From Streptomyces hyderabadensis (GTDB taxonomy: Bacteria > Actinomycetota > Actinomycetes > Streptomycetales > Streptomycetaceae), in NCBI RefSeq assembly GCF_020404845.1, contig NZ_JAIOJZ010000022.1, positions 62,001 to 126,000 of the forward strand: 64,000 nt of DNA, written 5' to 3'. The position numbers and the translations under genes are program-made. The notes beneath the pieces were generated by a model, which had not been told where the DNA came from, searched no databases, and worked only from the letters and a program-made list of their open reading frames with translations. Positions within the stretch are counted from its first letter, which is position 1. Every line of letters begins with the position of its first letter. Shown piece by piece: positions 1-8,812 of this stretch.

Positions 1-1739
1 ACGACCGCCGCTCCGGCGATGAGCCCGACGAGGTTGTTGGGCTGTGAGATGTCCATCATCAGGTTCATCGGCGCGCCCTCACCGCTGAGCTTCTCGCCCA
101 CGTCCGCCGCGCCGGTGGTGATGGCGTCGCGGTACGACCCGAACAGGGCCGCGGCGGCGAGTACGGCGGTGGCGATGGCGATGCCCTTGGTGATGGCCTT
201 GGTGGTGTTGCCGACGGCGTCCAGGTCGGTGAGGACCTGCGCGCCGGCACCCTCGACGTCGCCGGACATCTCGGCGATGCCCTGGGCGTTGTCGGAGACC
301 GGCCCGAAGGTGTCCATGGCGACGATCACGCCGACCGTAGTGAGCAGGCCGGTGCCGGCCAGCGCCACCGCGAACAGCGCCAGCATGATCGACGTGCCGC
401 CGAGCAGGAAGGCCCCGTAGACGCCGAGGCCGATCAACAGGGCGGTGTAGACGGCGGATTCGAGGCCGAGCGAGATACCGGCGAGGACGACGGTGGCGGG
501 ACCGGTGAGCGAGGTCTTGCCGATGTCCTTGACGGGGCGCCTGGTGGTCTCGGTGAAGTAGCCGGTGAGCTGCTGGATCAGGGCGGCGAGCACGATGCCG
601 ATCGCGACCGCGACCAGCGCGAGGATCCGCGGGTCGCCGCTCTTGCCCGCGATCGCCGCGTCGGTGACGCCGTCCAGGTCGGCGTAGCTGCCGGGCAGGT
701 AGACGAAGACGGCGACCGCCACCAGCACCAGCGAGATCACCGCGGAGATGAAGAACCCCCGGTTGATCGCGCTCATGCCGCTGCGGTCGGACCGCCGGGG
801 CGCCACCGCGAAGATGCCGATCATCGCCGTGATCACACCGATCGCCGGGACCAGCAGCGGGAACGCCAGCCCCGAGTCGCCGAACGCGACCTTGCCGAGG
901 ATCAGCGCGGCCACCAAGGTGACCGCGTACGACTCGAAGAGGTCGGCCGCCATCCCCGCGCAGTCGCCGACGTTGTCGCCCACATTGTCGGCGATGGTCG
1001 CGGCATTGCGCGGATCGTCCTCCGGAATGCCCTGCTCGACCTTGCCGACCAGGTCGGCGCCGACGTCGGCGGCCTTGGTGAAGATGCCGCCGCCGACCCG
1101 CATGAACATCGCGATCAGCGCGGCACCGAGGCCGAAGCCCTCCAGGACCTTCGGCGCGTCGGCCGCGTACACCAGCACCACGCAGCAGGCGCCCAGCAGG
1201 CCGAGCCCCACCGTGAACATGCCGACGACGCCGCCCGTGCGAAACGCGATCTTCGTCGCTTTGTGCGAGACGAGAGTGAGATCCTTTTCCGGTTCTCCGG
1301 GGGCCGGCGTTGCTTCCCGCGCCGCCGCGGCGACGCGCACATTGCTGCGCACGGCCAGCCACATACCGATATAGCCGGTGGCCGCCGAGAACGCCGCGCC
1401 GATCAGAAAGAAGATCGAACGCCCGGCACGTTGATTCCAGTCGTCCGCGGGCAGCAGCATGAGCAGGAAGAACACGATGACGGCGAATACGCCGAGCGTG
1501 CGCAACTGCCGGGCCAGGTAGGCGTTCGCGCCTTCCTGGACGGCCGCCGCGATCTTCTTCATGCTGTCGGTTCCCTCGCCCGCCGCGAGCACCTGGCGCA
1601 CCAGGACACCGGCGAGCACCAGCGCGGCCAGGGCGACGACCGCGATGACCGCGACCAGCGCGCGGTTTCCGTCGGTCAGCACGGCGGCTGCGAGGTGGGA
1701 GGGATCGCCCAACTGATGAGGGGTGGAAAGCTCCGCCAT
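1..1739 (-). CDS. hppA: Membrane-bound proton-translocating pyrophosphatase (H+-PPase), 3' end outside window
   Basis: Hydrolyses pyrophosphate and pumps protons across the cytoplasmic membrane. The reading frame runs from ATG at 1739, preceded by a strong GGAGG at 1743-1747, through the window edge, so about 579 codons are present and the C-terminal quarter is missing. The protein begins MAELSTPHQLGDPSH and is a series of membrane segments. The conserved ADNVGDNVGDCAG loop that binds Mg-PPi is encoded near 955-1000. The motif GNTTKAITKG near 190-215 has Lys and Thr at the positions that are Ala and Gly in K+-dependent enzymes, which marks the K+-independent H+-pumping class. Adjacent to the bldG operon as in S. 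coelicolor. Confidence 0.96.
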   Translation of the reverse strand, partial: MAELSTPHQLGDPSHLAAAVLTDGNRALVAVIAVVALAALVLAGVLVRQVLAAGEGTDSMKKIAAAVQEGANAYLARQLRTLGVFAVIVFFLLMLLPADDWNQRAGRSIFFLIGAAFSAATGYIGMWLAVRSNVRVAAAAREATPAPGEPEKDLTLVSHKATKIAFRTGGVVGMFTVGLGLLGACCVVLVYAADAPKVLEGFGLGAALIAMFMRVGGGIFTKAADVGADLVGKVEQGIPEDDPRNAATIADNVGDNVGDCAGMAADLFESYAVTLVAALILGKVAFGDSGLAFPLLVPAIGVITAMIGIFAVAPRRSDRSGMSAINRGFFISAVISLVLVAVAVFVYLPGSYADLDGVTDAAIAGKSGDPRILALVAVAIGIVLAALIQQLTGYFTETTRRPVKDIGKTSLTGPATVVLAGISLGLESAVYTALLIGLGVYGAFLLGGTSIMLALFAVALAGTGLLTTVGVIVAMDTFGPVSDNAQGIAEMSGDVEGAGAQVLTDLDAVGNTTKAITKGIAIATAVLAAAALFGSYRDAITTGAADVGEKLSGEGAPMNLMMDISQPNNLVGLIAGAAV

Positions 1740-1872
1740 TCGTCCTCCTTGACGCTTGGGCTGAGCTCAAGATGTGGACGGGATTGTAGGTACCGGAACC
1801 TGATCAAAACAGTGCACGACAAAAGGAATTGACCTGTCAACCACAAGGGAGCCGGAAGTAGTAATGCCCCTC

Positions 1873-1886
1873 CGGCATTAATGCCG
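1873..1886. promoter_or_regulatory. 14-bp perfect palindrome upstream of hppA
   Basis: CGGCATTAATGCCG lies in the 301-bp gap between hppA and the anti-sigma gene, about 135 bp upstream of the hppA start. The surrounding stretch is unusually A+T rich for this genome, as promoters are. It could be an operator for hppA; no regulator is identified. Confidence 0.3.
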
Positions 1887-1980
1887 TGATCTGTTTGCTG
1901 ATCAATTTTCGGTGCGATTGATCGTGAAGGAATTCACTTGGTGCCCGCACGGCACCAATGTATGTCCGCGCACGGCAAAG

Positions 1981-1999
1981 GGCCCCACCAGGTGGGGCC
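1981..1999 (-). terminator. Hairpin after the bldG/anti-sigma operon
   Basis: GGCCCCACC and GGTGGGGCC form a 9-bp perfect stem with a 1-nt centre, 42 bp downstream of the anti-sigma stop on the minus strand. There is no long U-tract, which is usual in Streptomyces. Confidence 0.65.
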
Positions 2000-2040
2000 C
2001 TCCGGGTGACACAGGGGTGATGCGGAAGTGACGCGACGGG

Positions 2041-2472
2041 TCAGATCGGCGGCAGCACCGCCGGCGCGGTCGGCCAGGTCATGCGGATCAGACCGCCGTC
2101 CTCGCCCGCCGTGACCTCCACGTCGTCGACGAGTCCGCTGATGACCGCGAGGCCCATCTCGTCCTCCTCGGCCTCCAGCTCGTCGGCGGCGTCCCCCGAG
2201 GTCTTGACCCCGGGGACCGCGTGCGGCGCCTCGTCGCCGACCTCGATGGAGAACTGCTTCTCCTCCTCGATCAGCGCCACCTTGACCGGCGCCGTGATGC
2301 CGACGTGCTGATGCAGGCCCACGGCGCGGGTGCAGGCCTCGCCCACGGCGAGCCTGACCTCGTCGAGGACGGCCTCGTCCACTCCGGCCCTGCGCGCCAC
2401 CGCGGCCGCCACCAGACGGGCGGTGCGGACGTGCTCCGGCAGCGCGCTGAAGCGGAGTTCGACGGTGGCCAT
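2041..2472 (-). CDS. RsbW-like anti-sigma factor, HATPase domain
   Basis: A 143-residue GHKL-fold ATP-binding protein of the RsbW/SpoIIAB type, which would hold a sigma factor inactive until released by an anti-anti-sigma factor. The N-box region is EVRLAVGEACTRAV at about residues 37-50, with Thr where Asn is expected. The G1-like motif DEMGLAVISGL is near residue 105, after an acidic linker rich in Glu and Asp. It lies directly downstream of bldG on the same strand, the same arrangement as the BldG partner gene in S. coelicolor. Which sigma factor it binds cannot be read from the sequence. The altered N-box residue may affect Mg-ATP binding or kinase activity. Confidence 0.88.
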   Translation of the reverse strand: MATVELRFSALPEHVRTARLVAAAVARRAGVDEAVLDEVRLAVGEACTRAVGLHQHVGITAPVKVALIEEEKQFSIEVGDEAPHAVPGVKTSGDAADELEAEEDEMGLAVISGLVDDVEVTAGEDGGLIRMTWPTAPAVLPPI

Positions 2473-2581
2473 GCATCCCCCTCGGAACTACGGGCGTGCT
2501 TTCGAGGGTCCGGGCCGCCGACAGCCCGGACCCCCATCGTTCTCTTGCCGCCCCGGACCGCACCGGGCCCGGGGCCGGTCG

Positions 2582-2923
2582 TCAGTCGGTGGCCGCCACC
2601 GCTTCCTCGACCGAGGTGTGAATGGGGAACACCTTGGTGAGGCCGGTGATACGGAAGATCTTGAGAATGCGCTCCTGGTTGCAGACCAGCCGCAGCGAGC
2701 CCTCGTGGGCACGCACCCGCTTCAGTCCACCGACCAGCACGCCGAGCCCTGTGGAGTCGAGGAAGTCCACGCCCTCCATGTCGACGACGAGGTGGAAACT
2801 CCCGTCGTTCACGAGCTCGACCAGCTGCTCACGCAGCTTGGGCGCGGTGTATACGTCAATTTCGCCACCGACCTCGACGACCGTACGATCGCCGACGGTA
2901 CGGGTCGACAGGGACAGGTCCAC
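2582..2923 (-). CDS. bldG: Anti-anti-sigma factor BldG
   Basis: A STAS-domain protein of 113 residues, the length of S. coelicolor BldG. BldG is needed for aerial hyphae and antibiotic production and works by a partner-switching mechanism controlled by phosphorylation. The signature [11 protein letters not shown] starts at residue 56, so the phosphorylatable serine is Ser57. It is upstream of and co-directional with the anti-sigma gene, 109 bp away, ending in the common hairpin at 1981-1999. The divergent helicase gene starts within 85 bp, so promoters of both lie in 2924-3090. Confidence 0.95.
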
Positions 2924-3005
2924 GGATCCTCCAGCACCTTGCTATCGAGCGGTCGTCCCTCGGGACACCTCGGCTTGAAGCCCCCAGGACGGTTCGCCAG
3001 CCGCG

Positions 3006-5462
3006 ATGGCATTCAATCACTTACCGGCAGGCGTGCACGACGCCTTGGTCCCATTGTCCGTCACGCCAGTGACAGACTCGGTGCCGATGGCCAAGAATCA
3101 CCGACCCGATCGATCCCCGGCGGAGCCCGGCTCCGGGGCGGAACCGGGCATGCTCCTGGGCCGGCTCGCCGCGGGACCGAGCCGGGCTGCGCGCATCACT
3201 CATACGGAGCACTTGCCCCCGCGTGCGGGCCGTCATGCCGTCTGGCCGGACCGGATTCGGCCCGAGGTGCTGGCCGCGGTGCGGGCCGCGGGCATCGAAC
3301 ACCCCTGGGCCCACCAGGCACGCGTGGCCGAGCACGCCCTGGACGGCGACTCGGTGGTCGTGGCCACGGGCACCGCGTCGGGCAAGTCCCTGGCCTATCT
3401 GGTGCCGGTCCTGTCGGCCCTCCTGGACGGCTCCGAGGCGCCGAACGGCCGCGGCGCCACCACCCTCTACCTGGCCCCCACCAAGGCGCTGGCGGCCGAC
3501 CAGTGCCGGTCGGTGAAGGAACTTTCACAACCTCTCGGGACTTCCGTCCGGGCCGCGGTCTACGACGGCGACACTCCGTTCGAGGAACGCGAGTGGATCC
3601 GCCAGTACGGCACCTACGTGCTGACCAACCCGGACATGCTGCACCGCGGCATCCTGCCCTCCCACCCCCGCTGGTCGTCGTTCCTGAAGGCGCTGAAGTA
3701 CGTGGTCATCGACGAGTGCCACACCTACCGGGGCGTCTTCGGCTCGCACGTCGCCCAGGTGCTGCGCCGACTGCGCAGACTGTGTGCCCGGTACGGCGCG
3801 TCGCCGGTGTTCCTGCTCGCCTCCGCCACCGCCGCCGAGCCCGCGGTGGCGGCCCGGCGGCTCACCGGACTCCCGGTGACCGAGGTCGCCGACGACGCGT
3901 CCCCGCGCGGTGAACTGGTGTTCGCCCTGTGGGAGCCGCCGCTGACCGAACTGGAGGGCGAGAAGGGCGCACCGGTCCGCCGTACGGCCACCGCCGAGGC
4001 CGCCGACCTGCTCACCGACCTCACCGTGCAGGGCAAGCGTTCGATCACCTTCGTACGGTCCCGGCGCGGCGCGGAGCTGATCTCCGTGATCGCCCAGGAA
4101 CGCCTGGCCGAGGTCGACCGCTCCCTGGTCCGGCGGGTGGCGGCGTACCGCGGCGGCTACCTCCCCGAGGAGCGCCGCGCCCTGGAACGCGCCCTGCACT
4201 CCGGCGACCTCCTCGGCCTCGCGGCAACGAACGCCCTGGAACTCGGCCTCGACATCTCCGGCCTGGACGCCGTGGTGATCGCCGGGTACCCGGGCACGCG
4301 GGCCTCGCTGTGGCAGCAGGCGGGCCGGGCGGGCCGGTCCGGCCAGGGGGCGCTGGCCGTGCTGGTCGCCCGCGACGACCCGCTGGACACCTTCCTCGTC
4401 CACCATCCGGAGGCCCTGTTCGACCAGCCGGTGGAGTCCACCGTCCTCGACCCCGACAACCCGTACGTCCTCGCCCCCCACCTGTGCGCGGCCGCGGCGG
4501 AACTGCCGCTGACCGAGGACGACCTGAAGCTCTTCGGCCCCGCCTGCGAGGAACTGCTGCCCCAGCTGGAGGCGGCGAAGCTGCTGCGCCGGCGGACCCG
4601 GGCCTGGCACTGGACACGCCGTGAGCGGGCCGCCGACCTGACGGACATCCGCGGTGAGGGCGGACGCCCGGTCCAGGTCGTCGAGGAGGGCACGGGGCGG
4701 CTGCTGGGCACCGTGGACGCCGGTGCCGCCCACACGACCGTCCACGAGGGTGCCGTCCACCTCCACCAGGGGCGCACGTACCTCGTCCGCTCCCTCGACC
4801 TGGAGGACTCCGTCGCGCTGGTCGAGCAGGCCACCCCCGCCTACTCGACGGTGGCCCGCGACACGACGGCGATCTCGGTCCTGGAGACCGACATCGAGGT
4901 CCCCTGGGGCGACGGCCGCCTCTGCTACGGCTCCGTCGAGGTCACCAACCAAGTGGTCTCCTTCCTGCGCCGGCGCGTGATCACCGGCGAGGTCCTGGGC
5001 GAGACGAAGCTCGACCTCCCTCCCCGGACACTGCGCACCCGCGCGGTGTGGTGGACGGTCACCGAGGACCAACTGGACGCGGCCCGGATCAACCCGGAGA
5101 TCCTCGGCGGGGCCCTGCACGCCGCCGAGCACGCCTCGATCGGCATGCTGCCCCTGTTCGCCACCTGCGACCGCTGGGACATCGGCGGCGTGTCGGTCCC
5201 CCTGCACCCGGACACCCTGCTGCCGACCGTCTTCGTGTACGACGGCCACCCCGGCGGCGCGGGCTTCGCCGAGCGCGCCTTCCACACGGCCCGCGACTGG
5301 CTCACGGCCACCCGGGAGGCCATCGCCTCCTGCGAGTGCGACGCGGGCTGCCCGTCCTGCATCCAGTCCCCCAAGTGCGGCAACGGCAACGATCCGCTGC
5401 ACAAGCGGGGAGCCGTGCGCCTCCTCACGGTGCTGCTGCGGGGGGCGGCCGAGGCCCGGTAG
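3006..5462 (+). CDS. DEAH-box ATP-dependent helicase with C-terminal DUF1998 (MrfA-like)
   Basis: Superfamily 2 helicase of up to 818 residues. Motif I is ATGTASGKS, motif II IDECHTY (DECH), motif III ASATAAEP, and motif VI QQAGRAGRSGQG. The C-terminal DUF1998-type region ends in a four-Cys cluster, CECDAGCPSC with KCGNGND, like the zinc site of Bacillus MrfA and Hrq1-type repair helicases. A role in DNA repair is therefore likely. The same gene precedes the Tad-like cluster in Mycobacterium (Rv3649). The ATG at 3006 gives the longest form; an in-frame ATG at 3087 (MAKNHRPDRSP) would shorten it by 27 residues and neither has a convincing ribosome site. Confidence 0.9.
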   Translation: MAFNHLPAGVHDALVPLSVTPVTDSVPMAKNHRPDRSPAEPGSGAEPGMLLGRLAAGPSRAARITHTEHLPPRAGRHAVWPDRIRPEVLAAVRAAGIEHPWAHQARVAEHALDGDSVVVATGTASGKSLAYLVPVLSALLDGSEAPNGRGATTLYLAPTKALAADQCRSVKELSQPLGTSVRAAVYDGDTPFEEREWIRQYGTYVLTNPDMLHRGILPSHPRWSSFLKALKYVVIDECHTYRGVFGSHVAQVLRRLRRLCARYGASPVFLLASATAAEPAVAARRLTGLPVTEVADDASPRGELVFALWEPPLTELEGEKGAPVRRTATAEAADLLTDLTVQGKRSITFVRSRRGAELISVIAQERLAEVDRSLVRRVAAYRGGYLPEERRALERALHSGDLLGLAATNALELGLDISGLDAVVIAGYPGTRASLWQQAGRAGRSGQGALAVLVARDDPLDTFLVHHPEALFDQPVESTVLDPDNPYVLAPHLCAAAAELPLTEDDLKLFGPACEELLPQLEAAKLLRRRTRAWHWTRRERAADLTDIRGEGGRPVQVVEEGTGRLLGTVDAGAAHTTVHEGAVHLHQGRTYLVRSLDLEDSVALVEQATPAYSTVARDTTAISVLETDIEVPWGDGRLCYGSVEVTNQVVSFLRRRVITGEVLGETKLDLPPRTLRTRAVWWTVTEDQLDAARINPEILGGALHAAEHASIGMLPLFATCDRWDIGGVSVPLHPDTLLPTVFVYDGHPGGAGFAERAFHTARDWLTATREAIASCECDAGCPSCIQSPKCGNGNDPLHKRGAVRLLTVLLRGAAEAR

Positions 5463-6087
5463 ACGGTGCGGAGGACAAGGGCGGCGGGGAAGCCGAGGGC
5501 GGTCGGGAAGGCACGGGCGCTGAGGAGGCCACAGACGGTGAGGAGGGCACGGGCAGTGCCGGGGGCGGCGGTGCCGGGGCTGGCGCCTGTGCCAGTGCCG
5601 GTGCCTGTGTCTGTGCCGGTGCCGGTGCCGGTGCCGGTGACGTGAGCGGGGCCGGGCCCGCCCTGGCCCGGACCTCCGCCGTGAACGGACCCCTGCCCGA
5701 CGCCGCCGTCACGTCCGAGACCTGCCCGGTGATCACGCACCTCACCAGCCGCACCCGCTGTGCCCGCGCGACCCGGCTCGCCCGCTCGCACGCCGCCGTG
5801 CCGCCGTGTGCCCAGTGGTCCGCCGCCGCGAGCGCCGCCAGATCGGCGCCCCCGGCCGCGCGATGCCGGGCCATGACGGCCTGCCCCAGGGCCAGCACCA
5901 CGCCGAACACCACACACAGCACGGCGATGACGACGACGCTCCACACGGTCGCCGAGCCCCGGTCGGAGACGGCGGGCAGGCCGCGGGAAGCAGCGGCCCG
6001 GTCCCGGCCGTCCGCCAGACCGGGACCTCCCCCGGCTCCCGTGCCGCACCGGTCGGCTCCCGGGCGGGGCGGGACTCCGCCCCTCAC
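5425..6087 (-). CDS. TadG/Rv3654c-like pilus-assembly membrane protein with low-complexity tail
   Basis: 220 residues from GTG 6087, overlapping the preceding tadE-like stop by GTGA, so translation is probably coupled. After about 40 polar residues comes DRGSATVWSV followed by a hydrophobic helix (about 48-72), the usual N-terminal helix of TadE/G-type minor pseudopilins. The last 100 residues are Pro/Ala/Ser repeats. The 3' end overlaps the convergent helicase gene by 38 bp. It is the last gene of the ssd-tad operon. Function is inferred from position and the helix only. Confidence 0.75.
   Translation of the reverse strand: MRGGVPPRPGADRCGTGAGGGPGLADGRDRAAASRGLPAVSDRGSATVWSVVVIAVLCVVFGVVLALGQAVMARHRAAGGADLAALAAADHWAHGGTAACERASRVARAQRVRLVRCVITGQVSDVTAASGRGPFTAEVRARAGPAPLTSPAPAPAPAQTQAPALAQAPAPAPPPPALPVPSSPSVASSAPVPSRPPSASPPPLSSAPSTGPRPPPAAAP
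5587..5640. repeat. GGTGCC hexamer microsatellite in coding sequence
   Basis: Imperfect GGTGCC/GTGCCT hexamers encode the Ala-Pro alternation in the tail of the TadG-like protein. Length changes in multiples of six would keep the frame. Confidence 0.8.
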
Positions 6088-6628
6088 GGCTCCGCCCGCA
6101 CCGGTGCCGCGGCCGCGGGCTCCGTGGCCGGCGCCTGCTCCGCCGAAGCCACGGCCTCCTCCCGTACCTGGAACGGCAGTCCGTGCAGCGCCGGTGGGTC
6201 GGCCACCACGACCACGCGGACCAGCCCCGCCTCCCGGCTCACCGTGACCCGCGCCCCGGGTGGGGCCGCCTCGCGGGCGACCTCCACGACCGCGTCGACC
6301 GGGTCCTGCCGTGCCGCCGCGCGGGCGCCCCGGGTGGGGCCGCCTCGCGGGCGACCTCCACGACCGCGTCGACCGGGTCCTGCCGTGCCGCCGCGCGGGC
6401 GCCCGTCCGGGCCGCGTCCACGCACTGGATCTGGGCGGCCACCACGAGCAGCCCCCACACCAGGGCCATCGCGAACACCACCAGCACCGGCAGCACCACG
6501 GCCGCCTCCGCCGTCACGAAGCCACTGTCCGGTCCGCTGCCGCTGCCGCTGTCCAGTCCCATGCCCCTGCCCCTGCCACCGGCCCGTGCCCGCGCCCGTG
6601 TCGTCGCCGCCCGCTCACATCCGCGCAT
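6084..6628 (-). pseudogene. TadE-like pseudopilin, disrupted by a 74-bp tandem duplication
   Basis: From ATG 6628 the frame encodes GFVTAEAAVVLPVLVVFAMA, the processing-site-plus-hydrophobic-helix signature of TadE proteins, and then AARTGARAAARQDPVDAVVEV. It runs out of frame at 6325. The rest of the protein (ARVTVSREAGLVRVVVVADP to the stop at 6084) lies in another frame and begins with the same ARQDPVDAVVEVAREAAPPG. Positions 6251-6330 and 6325-6404 are identical, so a 74-bp unit is duplicated. Removing one copy gives a 471-bp, 156-residue gene with no break. The stop overlaps the GTG of the next gene. It is either a real mutation or an assembly error. Confidence 0.85.
6251..6404. repeat. 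74-bp direct tandem duplication (two copies)
   Basis: Two abutting copies, 6251-6324 and 6325-6398, with 6 further matching bases to 6404. The copies are identical by eye. The unit is not a multiple of three and shifts the tadE-like frame. Confidence 0.95.
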
Positions 6629-6854
6629 CGAGGGCCCCCTTCACGATGCCCTGCAACTCCGCACTGACTGCGCCGCTCGTCACGACCTTGTAGAGGACGA
6701 CGGCGAAGGCCACCGCGGCGACGATGCCCATCGCGTACTCGGAAGTGACCATTCCCGCGTCCCGCCGCGGGCCCTGCCGCACGGCCCGCCTCCGCAGCGC
6801 CGTGCCGGCTCCGCACACCAGGGCACACAGCCGTGCCCGTACCACCTGATACAT
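6615..6854 (-). CDS. DUF4244 Flp-pilin-like small membrane protein
   Basis: 79 residues from ATG 6854, chosen over longer in-frame openings because the family starts near MYQVV. An Arg-rich N-terminus precedes GMVTSEYAMGIVAAVAFAVV, a Gly-then-Glu+5 prepilin-peptidase-like site followed by a hydrophobic helix, as in Flp pilins; the Glu is in TSEYAMG. It corresponds to Rv3656c in the mycobacterial cluster. It overlaps the tadE-like start by 14 bp and lies 123 bp downstream of tadC. Probably the major pilin-like subunit of a Tad-type system. Confidence 0.82.
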   Translation of the reverse strand: MYQVVRARLCALVCGAGTALRRRAVRQGPRRDAGMVTSEYAMGIVAAVAFAVVLYKVVTSGAVSAELQGIVKGALDARM

Positions 6855-6977
6855 CGCAACCCCCGTAAGGCTCGATCCCGTTGCTCGCTTGCTCGCTCGA
6901 TCTCGTTGCTCATGCCCGTCCATCGCCCGTGCGCCGGACGCTCGTGCACCGGCCCGCCGCCGGCCCGTCCCGATCCG

Positions 6978-7775
6978 TCAGCCACCGCCTCCCCCACCGC
7001 CCAGCACCCCGCCGGCCAGCCCGATGACCACCGGCAGCACGCCCACCGCGATGAAGGCCGGCAGAAAGCACAGCCCCACCGGCGCGGTGACCATGACGGC
7101 CGCCCGACGGGCCCGGGCCGTCGTGGCGCGGGCCCACTCGGCCCGGGCCTGGGCGGCGATCCGGGCGGCCGGTCCCGCCGCGGGCAGGCCGGACACCTCG
7201 GCCCGCTCCAGCAGCCGCGCGAGCGGAACGGCCCCCGCGAGGGCGGCCAACCCGCGCCAGGCACCGTCCGGTTCGCCGCCGAGGCGCACCTCCGCGGCAC
7301 CGCGACCCAGCGCGTCCCCGACCGGCCCGCCGAGGGCATCGCCGACCGCCCGCGCCGCGGCGACCGGGCTCGCGCCCGCCGCGACACAGGCCGCCAGCAG
7401 ATCGGCAGCCAACGGCAGTTGACGGGCGGCCGCCGCGGCAGCGGCCTGAGCCGCCGAGGTACCGGCCGCCGAACGCCGGGCACTCCACCGCCACAGTGCG
7501 GTCGCGCCGACCAGGCCCACCAGGACCCCGGCCAGACCACCGACCACGGCCCACCCGGCGCCCACCGTGCCGACCAGCGGCAGCCATGGGCGGACGGCGC
7601 TCAGCACCTCGGTGCGTCGTACGGCGGGACGTACCGGTTCCGATCCCAACAGGCCCGTGAGCCGCTTGCGCACCGCCCGCTGCCGCCGTGCGGCCCCGAG
7701 ACCGCGCGCCGACCAGCCGACGACCAGCACCGTCCCCACCGCCGCCCCCAGGCTGTGGACGAAGCCGCCGTTCAC
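6978..7775 (-). CDS. tadC: TadC-like type II/IV secretion F-family membrane protein
   Basis: 265 residues from GTG 7775, which overlaps the tadB stop as GTGA, so the two are translationally coupled. The protein has N-terminal hydrophobic segments, a central T2SSF-type domain (LPLAADLLAACVAAGASPVAA, then a domain rich in Ala, Arg and Leu) and two C-terminal membrane helices ending in a poly-Gly tail. TadB and TadC form the inner-membrane platform over which the TadA ATPase works. The long in-frame opening upstream to 8087 overlaps tadB in another frame and is not used. Confidence 0.85.
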   Translation of the reverse strand: MNGGFVHSLGAAVGTVLVVGWSARGLGAARRQRAVRKRLTGLLGSEPVRPAVRRTEVLSAVRPWLPLVGTVGAGWAVVGGLAGVLVGLVGATALWRWSARRSAAGTSAAQAAAAAAARQLPLAADLLAACVAAGASPVAAARAVGDALGGPVGDALGRGAAEVRLGGEPDGAWRGLAALAGAVPLARLLERAEVSGLPAAGPAARIAAQARAEWARATTARARRAAVMVTAPVGLCFLPAFIAVGVLPVVIGLAGGVLGGGGGGG

Positions 7776-8812
7776 GACGCCGCCTCCGCCCCGCGCACGA
7801 TCCGTGCCACCCACCACACGCCCAGGCCCTCCAGCACCCCACCGGCCAGCAGACAGCCCAGCCCGGCTCCGGTGTGCAGCAGCACGTGCAGCGGGTCGGC
7901 GCCGAGGGCGAAGCCGAGCAGGAGGCCGAGGACCGGCAGACCGGCGAGCATCACGGCGGTGGCCCGCGCACCCGCCAACTGGGCGCGCAGGTCGGAGCGT
8001 TGGTCCCGTTCGGCGCGCAGCGCGCCCTCCAGCCGGTCGAGCCCGGCCGCCAGCCCCGCCCCCTGGTCGACCGCGACCCGCCAGCACGCCGCGAGTCCGC
8101 GCAGTCCCTCGGCACCGGGCTGCCCGGCCGCCACCGCCAGTGCCCCGGGAACGTCCCCGCCGAACCGGGCCGCCGCCAGCACCGCGCCCTGCGCGTCACC
8201 GAGGCCACCGGTGTCGTGCGCGGCGTGCAGGAGCGCCTCCCCCGGTTGCCGCCCGGCCCGCACCTCCCCGGCGAGCGTCCCGCACAGGGCGATCACCGCG
8301 TCCTGCCGGCGCTCCCGGCCCCGCCGCTCCCGGCCGGCCAGCCGCAGCCGCCGCAGCACTGGCACTCCGGCCGCCCCCGCGACGACCGGCAGCAGCGAGT
8401 GCCCCAGCAGCGCCAGGACCAGCCCGGCCACGGGCGACCACCACTCGGGCGTCAGCCGGCCACGGACACGCCGCAACCCGTCCGCCATCCGGCGCACCGG
8501 CGGCGGCCCGGTACTGCCCGCGCCACCCGGCCGGCCAGCCCCGTGAGTCCCGTCCTGCCTGATATGCCCATCGGTCCGGTGAGTCCCATCAGCTCGGACA
8601 GTCCCGTCGTTCCCGCTTGGCCCGGCCGTTCCGCGCGTTCCGCCCGCTCCGTCCGTGCCGCTCGTCCGGCCTTCGGCGAGTACCGCCCGGGCGCGCCGTA
8701 CGCCGGAGTGCCACCCGCCGGCCAGCCAGGCGGCCGCTCCCAGGCACACCAGGGCCAAGCCCATGGTCAGCTCGCCCGCCCCCGGCGCGCCCGTCCCCGT
8801 CGCGCTCAGCAT
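7772..8812 (-). CDS. tadB: TadB-like type II/IV secretion F-family membrane protein
   Basis: 346 residues. An N-terminal membrane segment (about 15-36) is followed by a low-complexity Gly/Thr/Asp linker (48-102), two helices (125-155), a T2SSF domain with LCGTLAGEVRAGRQPGEAL, and C-terminal helices near 290 and 320. Its start overlaps the 3' end of tadA by 7 bp and its stop overlaps tadC. The Gly/Thr/Asp linker is made of short repeated codons and is probably variable between strains. Confidence 0.87.
   Translation of the reverse strand: MLSATGTGAPGAGELTMGLALVCLGAAAWLAGGWHSGVRRARAVLAEGRTSGTDGAGGTRGTAGPSGNDGTVRADGTHRTDGHIRQDGTHGAGRPGGAGSTGPPPVRRMADGLRRVRGRLTPEWWSPVAGLVLALLGHSLLPVVAGAAGVPVLRRLRLAGRERRGRERRQDAVIALCGTLAGEVRAGRQPGEALLHAAHDTGGLGDAQGAVLAAARFGGDVPGALAVAAGQPGAEGLRGLAACWRVAVDQGAGLAAGLDRLEGALRAERDQRSDLRAQLAGARATAVMLAGLPVLGLLLGFALGADPLHVLLHTGAGLGCLLAGGVLEGLGVWWVARIVRGAEAAS

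Noticed and set aside
79..1770. Long minus-strand open frame of Arg/Gly-rich sequence over hppA
   Set aside because: It is an alternative frame of hppA; the true frame has the pyrophosphatase motifs and stays open to the window edge.
3525..5402. 625-codon minus-strand open frame antisense to the helicase
   Set aside because: High G+C leaves long antisense frames open; the plus frame has all helicase motifs.
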